Below are positions 61,019-64,000 of a stretch of 64,000 nucleotides of DNA, in pieces (within the stretch, counting starts at the first letter, position 1; the number at the start of each line of letters is the position of its first letter). Under the pieces are notes generated by a model. It was given only the letters and a program-made list of their open reading frames with translations. It was not told the origin of the DNA and did not search any database. Source of the DNA: Verrucomicrobiia bacterium (GTDB lineage Bacteria; Verrucomicrobiota; Verrucomicrobiia; Verrucomicrobiales; DEV007); contig JAUIAH010000001.1 of assembly GCA_030425385.1 (NCBI GenBank), positions 620,001 to 684,000 on the forward strand. Direction: 5' to 3'. A program made the position numbers and the translations under genes.

Positions 61019-62401
61019 GTGATGAAGACCACCGTCTTGGTCGTCGATGACGAGGCCGACGTCCGATCTAGTCTCCGCCGTATTCTCAAGCTCGACGGCT
61101 ACGAGGTTTCTGAAGCGGGTTCCGTGGGGGAAATGTTAGCTTTGGATAATCTCGAAGCCTATCACTGCATTATTCTGGATCGCAAATTGCCCGACGGCTC
61201 TGCGGACGAGGTCCTTCCCGCCTTGAAGGAGCGCACCCCGGACGCCGACATTCTCATCGTCACGGGCTACACCGATTTGCAGGGCACGCTTTCCGCACTT
61301 CGCCACGGGGCTGAGGATTACTTGATCAAACCGGTCGACCCGGATGACTTGCGCACCTCCATTCGACGCCTCACGCAATTGCGACGAATGCGCTCGGCTC
61401 TACAGGAAAGTGAAGCGCGGTATCGCGGGATGTTAGAGACCGTTCCCGTGGGCGTCCTCACCATGGATGCGGACGGTCGGGTGGAATCGGCCAACCCAGC
61501 CGTGGAGGCAATCACGGGCTACCGGCCAGAAGATCTCATCGGCGATGCGGCGAGTCGCCTCATCGCGCCCACTCACCAGGAACACTGGCAGGACCTTCTT
61601 GCCCAGGATAACTCGGGTGAGGCCCGCATCGGTCGGGAATTGATGGCCCGTCGGAAATCGGGTGATATCTATCCTGTCGCCGTCACTGTTGGGAAAGCGA
61701 TGCTCCCTAACGGAACGCTGAACACCGTTATTCTTGAAGACATCACTGGCCGGAAGCAACTGGAGCGCGACGTCTTGCGCGCGTCAGAGGATGAGAAGCA
61801 TCGCATCGCTCAAGACTTGCACGACGGACTCGCATCGCACCTCACGGGGGTGAGTTTGCTCTGTCAAATGCTCACGGAAGGTGACGAGGGGCCGCACACG
61901 GCGATGGCGAGGCAGATCAGTGACTTGATTGAGGAGGGGATCCACCAGGCGCGCACGGTGGCCCGCGGCCTTTACCCAGTGGAAGACCATGCCGAGGGCT
62001 TGATGGATGCGTTAGGGAAGTTTGCCGAGCGGATCCGGGCGGACCTCAAGCTGGATTGTCGCTTTGACTGTCCTGAACCGGTGCTCGTTGCGGACAATGG
62101 CGTCGCGACCCATCTCTATCGCATTGCTCAAGAAGCGACCAACAACGCCATTCGCCATGCGAATGCTAGTCAGATCGCCATTTCCTTGAAGCAAGATGGC
62201 GATCAGATTGTCCTACGCATCCGCGACAACGGTACCGGGATCCGCGATCAGCGCCCGAGTCAGGGGCAATCGAAGGGGATTGGTCTGCGGACCATGGCTT
62301 ACCGCGCGGGCCTCTTGCGCGGCACCTTGGAAATTGCGCCCGCAGCCCCGGAAGGCACCGTGGTGCGCTGTGCGGCTCCCCTGCCGGGTGAGGGGCGATG
62401 A
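61019..62401 (+). CDS. receiver-PAS-histidine kinase hybrid (NarX/HisKA_3 type)
   Basis: 460 residues. Receiver domain at 1-120 (DDE at 10-12, D54 in IILDRKLPDG, Lys in LIKPVDPD), then a PAS domain (RYRGMLETVPVGVLTMDADG, GYRPEDLIGDAA), then a HisKA_3 kinase with H268 in IAQDLHDGLASHLTG and a HATPase with EATNNAIRHA and DNGTGI. The receiver at the N-terminus suggests that an upstream kinase or the CheY-like protein controls this kinase. Soluble, no membrane segment. No DNA-binding regulator is encoded in the window, so the output is unknown. Confidence 0.92.
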   Translation: MMKTTVLVVDDEADVRSSLRRILKLDGYEVSEAGSVGEMLALDNLEAYHCIILDRKLPDGSADEVLPALKERTPDADILIVTGYTDLQGTLSALRHGAEDYLIKPVDPDDLRTSIRRLTQLRRMRSALQESEARYRGMLETVPVGVLTMDADGRVESANPAVEAITGYRPEDLIGDAASRLIAPTHQEHWQDLLAQDNSGEARIGRELMARRKSGDIYPVAVTVGKAMLPNGTLNTVILEDITGRKQLERDVLRASEDEKHRIAQDLHDGLASHLTGVSLLCQMLTEGDEGPHTAMARQISDLIEEGIHQARTVARGLYPVEDHAEGLMDALGKFAERIRADLKLDCRFDCPEPVLVADNGVATHLYRIAQEATNNAIRHANASQIAISLKQDGDQIVLRIRDNGTGIRDQRPSQGQSKGIGLRTMAYRAGLLRGTLEIAPAAPEGTVVRCAAPLPGEGR

Positions 62402-62590
62402 GTGAATCGTGGGCTTCGCAAGAATTGCACCCTGAGCGTCAAGACCTGCGTGGAGCTCAGGTGCGATCGTCGACAGAATAGCTTACTTACCATCCATTGA
62501 TCGATGAGAGCACAGTTGTTCTTGTCTCCTAGCACCCCGATGGTGGACAGTAAGGCTGCCCTTGGGGTGTCCAGTATCAGGGAACCACTT

Positions 62591-62974
62591 ATGAGTCATT
62601 CACCACACGAAAGAGAAGAAATCATCGCTACCATTGATCGCCTGGAGCAGGTTGCGCAATCCAGTCATGCGGAAACGAGTGAGCGTCAGGAATTGTTAGG
62701 GTTGCTGAGCACGCTTCGTCGAGAAGTGGATGATCATTTCGAGAAGGAAGGTCTCCCCGACACGTTCCACTCTATCCTGCAACAGGCCGAATCGGTCGCG
62801 TCCAAGCGGCTTGGCAACGAGGCCTCCGAGAAGGATGATATCGATCTCGACCTCTCCTGGAAAGAACTGCAAAGCTCTCTCGCACAGGGACTGGAAAGCT
62901 GGGAAGCCAAGCACCCCAAGCTCCACGCCACCTTCCTCAACCTATGCAGCCTCCTCTCGAAAGCAGGCATCTAG
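62591..62974 (+). CDS. DUF4404 family protein
   Basis: A 127-residue soluble helical protein (HEREEIIATIDRLEQVAQSS; WEAKHPKLHATFLNLCSLLS) matching the DUF4404 layout. Function unknown; members are found beside stress-response genes. The longer frame begins 29 codons upstream, but MSHSPHEREEI with an AGGGA stretch nine bases before it is the better start. Followed 29 bases later by a universal stress protein gene. Confidence 0.75.
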   Translation: MSHSPHEREEIIATIDRLEQVAQSSHAETSERQELLGLLSTLRREVDDHFEKEGLPDTFHSILQQAESVASKRLGNEASEKDDIDLDLSWKELQSSLAQGLESWEAKHPKLHATFLNLCSLLSKAGI

Positions 62975-63003
62975 CAACCTTTCGTTCAACTCGCATTGCC
63001 ATC

Positions 63004-63447
63004 ATGACTAACATTCTTGTAGGAATCGACTTCACCAAAGCGGACGACAAAGTCCTTGAGCACGCCAAAGCGCTGGCTAAAGCCTTCTCTTGTCGCCTCC
63101 AACTCCTCCACCTCTCCCTGCCGGAACCCGAGTTCATGGGCTATCCTGATTTCGTCTATCCAGGGTTGCCGGATACGCGAGAAGAAACTCTCAAGGAAGA
63201 GAAGGCACGGCTCACCGCCCTTGTCGACGATCTCCGCAAGGAGTCCATTGAAGCGGAGGCCTACATGAAAGAAGCTCCCACGAGCACGGGCATCTTGGAA
63301 TTCTCGGAAGAACACGACTCCAGTGTCATCGTGATTGGCACGCACAGTCGCAACATGCTTGAGCGGGCGTTGTTAGGCCAAACTGCGGACCGCATCATTC
63401 GGAAATCGCACGTTCCCGTCTTTGTGATCCCCACCAATACCCATTGA
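63004..63447 (+). CDS. universal stress protein (UspA family)
   Basis: A 147-residue UspA-type protein. MTNILVGIDFTKADDKVLEH opens the alpha/beta fold, and the ATP-binding end is present as SVIVIGTHSRNMLERALLGQTADRI, with G-x2-G-like and final VPVFVI strand. Such proteins respond to starvation and stress. The start follows from the family pattern; a frame 20 codons longer overlaps the DUF4404 gene. Confidence 0.93.
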   Translation: MTNILVGIDFTKADDKVLEHAKALAKAFSCRLQLLHLSLPEPEFMGYPDFVYPGLPDTREETLKEEKARLTALVDDLRKESIEAEAYMKEAPTSTGILEFSEEHDSSVIVIGTHSRNMLERALLGQTADRIIRKSHVPVFVIPTNTH

Positions 63448-63457
63448 TTCCCCTTCC

Positions 63458-64000
63458 ATGAGCAGTGCTATCAGAATCGGGAGCCTGCTCCTGGGATGGA
63501 CATGGATGGTCCAACTAGCCGGTGCTTGGGAGCCCCCTTCGCCGGATACCCTCTTGGCAGCCTACTTTGAAGACGAGGTAGCCGCATTGGAAGCTGCCTG
63601 TTTGGCTGAGATCGATTCCAAGGAGGCGTGGCTGGCGCAACGGGAACGCTACCGTGCGGAATTGTTAGAGATGTTGACGCTGGATCCGTTTCCAGAGAAG
63701 ACGCCGCTGAATGCCAGGGTGACAGGGCACGTGGACCATGAAGGGGATGGTGACGCGTTCACGGTGGAGAACGTCGTCTTTGAATCTCTGCCACAATGTT
63801 ATGTGACGGGGAATCTCTATCTTCCGGCGGACACGTCTGCACCTAGTCCAACCGTTCTCTACGTGTCTGGTCATGGGCCAGTGAAGGAGGATGGTGTGAG
63901 CTATGGCAATAAGGTGGCCTACCAGCGGCATGGCGCGTGGTTCGCTAGGCATGGCTACGTGTGTCTCGTGCTCGATACCGTCCAGCTAGGGGAAATCGAG
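63458..64000 (+). CDS. exported alpha/beta-hydrolase (acetyl-xylan-esterase-like), cut by the window end
   Basis: Starts MSSAIRIGSLLLGWTWMVQL, a signal peptide, and runs open for 181 codons to the end of the sequence. The visible part has a helical N-terminal region (AAYFEDEVAALEAACLAEID), LTLDPFPEKTPLNARVTG, then the first strands of an alpha/beta-hydrolase (NLYLPADTSAPSPTVLYVSG followed by HGPVKEDG) and ARHGYVCLVLDTVQLGE, matching the planctomycete/verrucomicrobial acetyl-xylan-esterase-like group. The catalytic residues lie outside the window. It follows the universal stress protein by 10 bases. Confidence 0.72.
   Translation, partial: MSSAIRIGSLLLGWTWMVQLAGAWEPPSPDTLLAAYFEDEVAALEAACLAEIDSKEAWLAQRERYRAELLEMLTLDPFPEKTPLNARVTGHVDHEGDGDAFTVENVVFESLPQCYVTGNLYLPADTSAPSPTVLYVSGHGPVKEDGVSYGNKVAYQRHGAWFARHGYVCLVLDTVQLGEIE

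Noticed and set aside
62533-62569. CACCCC/GGGGTG inverted repeat before the DUF4404 gene
   Set aside because: Six-base arms with a 25-base loop and no T-run; too weak to call a terminator or operator.
1-64000. tRNA, rRNA, CRISPR arrays and intact insertion sequences
   Set aside because: I looked in intergenic regions and saw no cloverleaf, rRNA segment, regularly spaced repeat array or transposase gene. A tRNAscan or covariance search would be needed to be certain.

Overview
The window looks like a chromosomal segment of a heterotrophic Gram-negative bacterium of the Verrucomicrobiota (PVC group). This is inferred from gene content, not from any marker search: a secreted sulfatase, a Tat-exported Gfo/Idh/MocA oxidoreductase, ExbB/ExbD clusters with TPR partners, chlamydial Pmp-like repeats, SdrD-B modules, and a recurring C-terminal module (S-x-D-L-x-x-W ... 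F-[FYV]-[RK]-V) that I associate with verrucomicrobial exported proteins. Many starts lack an obvious Shine-Dalgarno sequence. I saw no rRNA, tRNA, CRISPR array or intact insertion sequence.

Layout. 1-2080: a decayed accessory patch with a MazF/PemK-type toxin, a doubly frameshifted RelB/DinJ-type antitoxin, an unknown gene and GGGACAG-type repeats. 2.1-6.7 kb: gltX, a kinase-PP2C fusion, an EEP-family hydrolase and an exported intradiol-dioxygenase-like protein. 6.7-13.8 kb (minus strand): an overlapping operon of two TPR-type proteins, ExbB, two ExbD and a von Willebrand A protein with a TonB-like anchor, followed by a DUF937 gene. 13.8-18 kb: a PD-(D/E)XK-type protein with an internal minisatellite, then a Deg-like protease beside a paralogue that lost its catalytic residues. 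18-20.6 kb: cstA and an SH3-domain lipoprotein. 20.8-28.1 kb: the conserved nusA-infB-rbfA-nrnA-truB-ribF information-processing operon, preceded by a terminator-like leader and ending in a RibF-GNAT fusion. 28.1-43.3 kb: secreted enzymes (acetolactate-decarboxylase-like, sulfatase), ppk1, three L,D-transpeptidase-like proteins, an ABC ATPase with a membrane partner, a HEAT protein, a Gfo/Idh/MocA protein and an O-antigen-ligase-like membrane protein.

43.5-57.5 kb is the most unusual region. Three tandem genes encode a Pmp-like beta-helix protein, an Hcp-like protein (the type VI secretion tube family) with a Sec signal peptide, and a 988-residue signal-peptide-bearing Hcp fused to SdrD-B, lectin-like and receptor-L-like modules. 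A 2410-residue exported RHS/YD-repeat protein converges on them. No sheath, baseplate, VgrG or PAAR gene is present in the window. I read this as a surface system that uses Hcp rings outside the cytoplasm, possibly with an RHS shell protein.

57.9-64 kb: a secreted beta-propeller-like protein, a three-gene PAS/histidine-kinase/receiver signalling set with a FixL-like (probable haem) sensor, a DUF4404 protein, a universal stress protein and the start of an exported alpha/beta-hydrolase that runs off the end.
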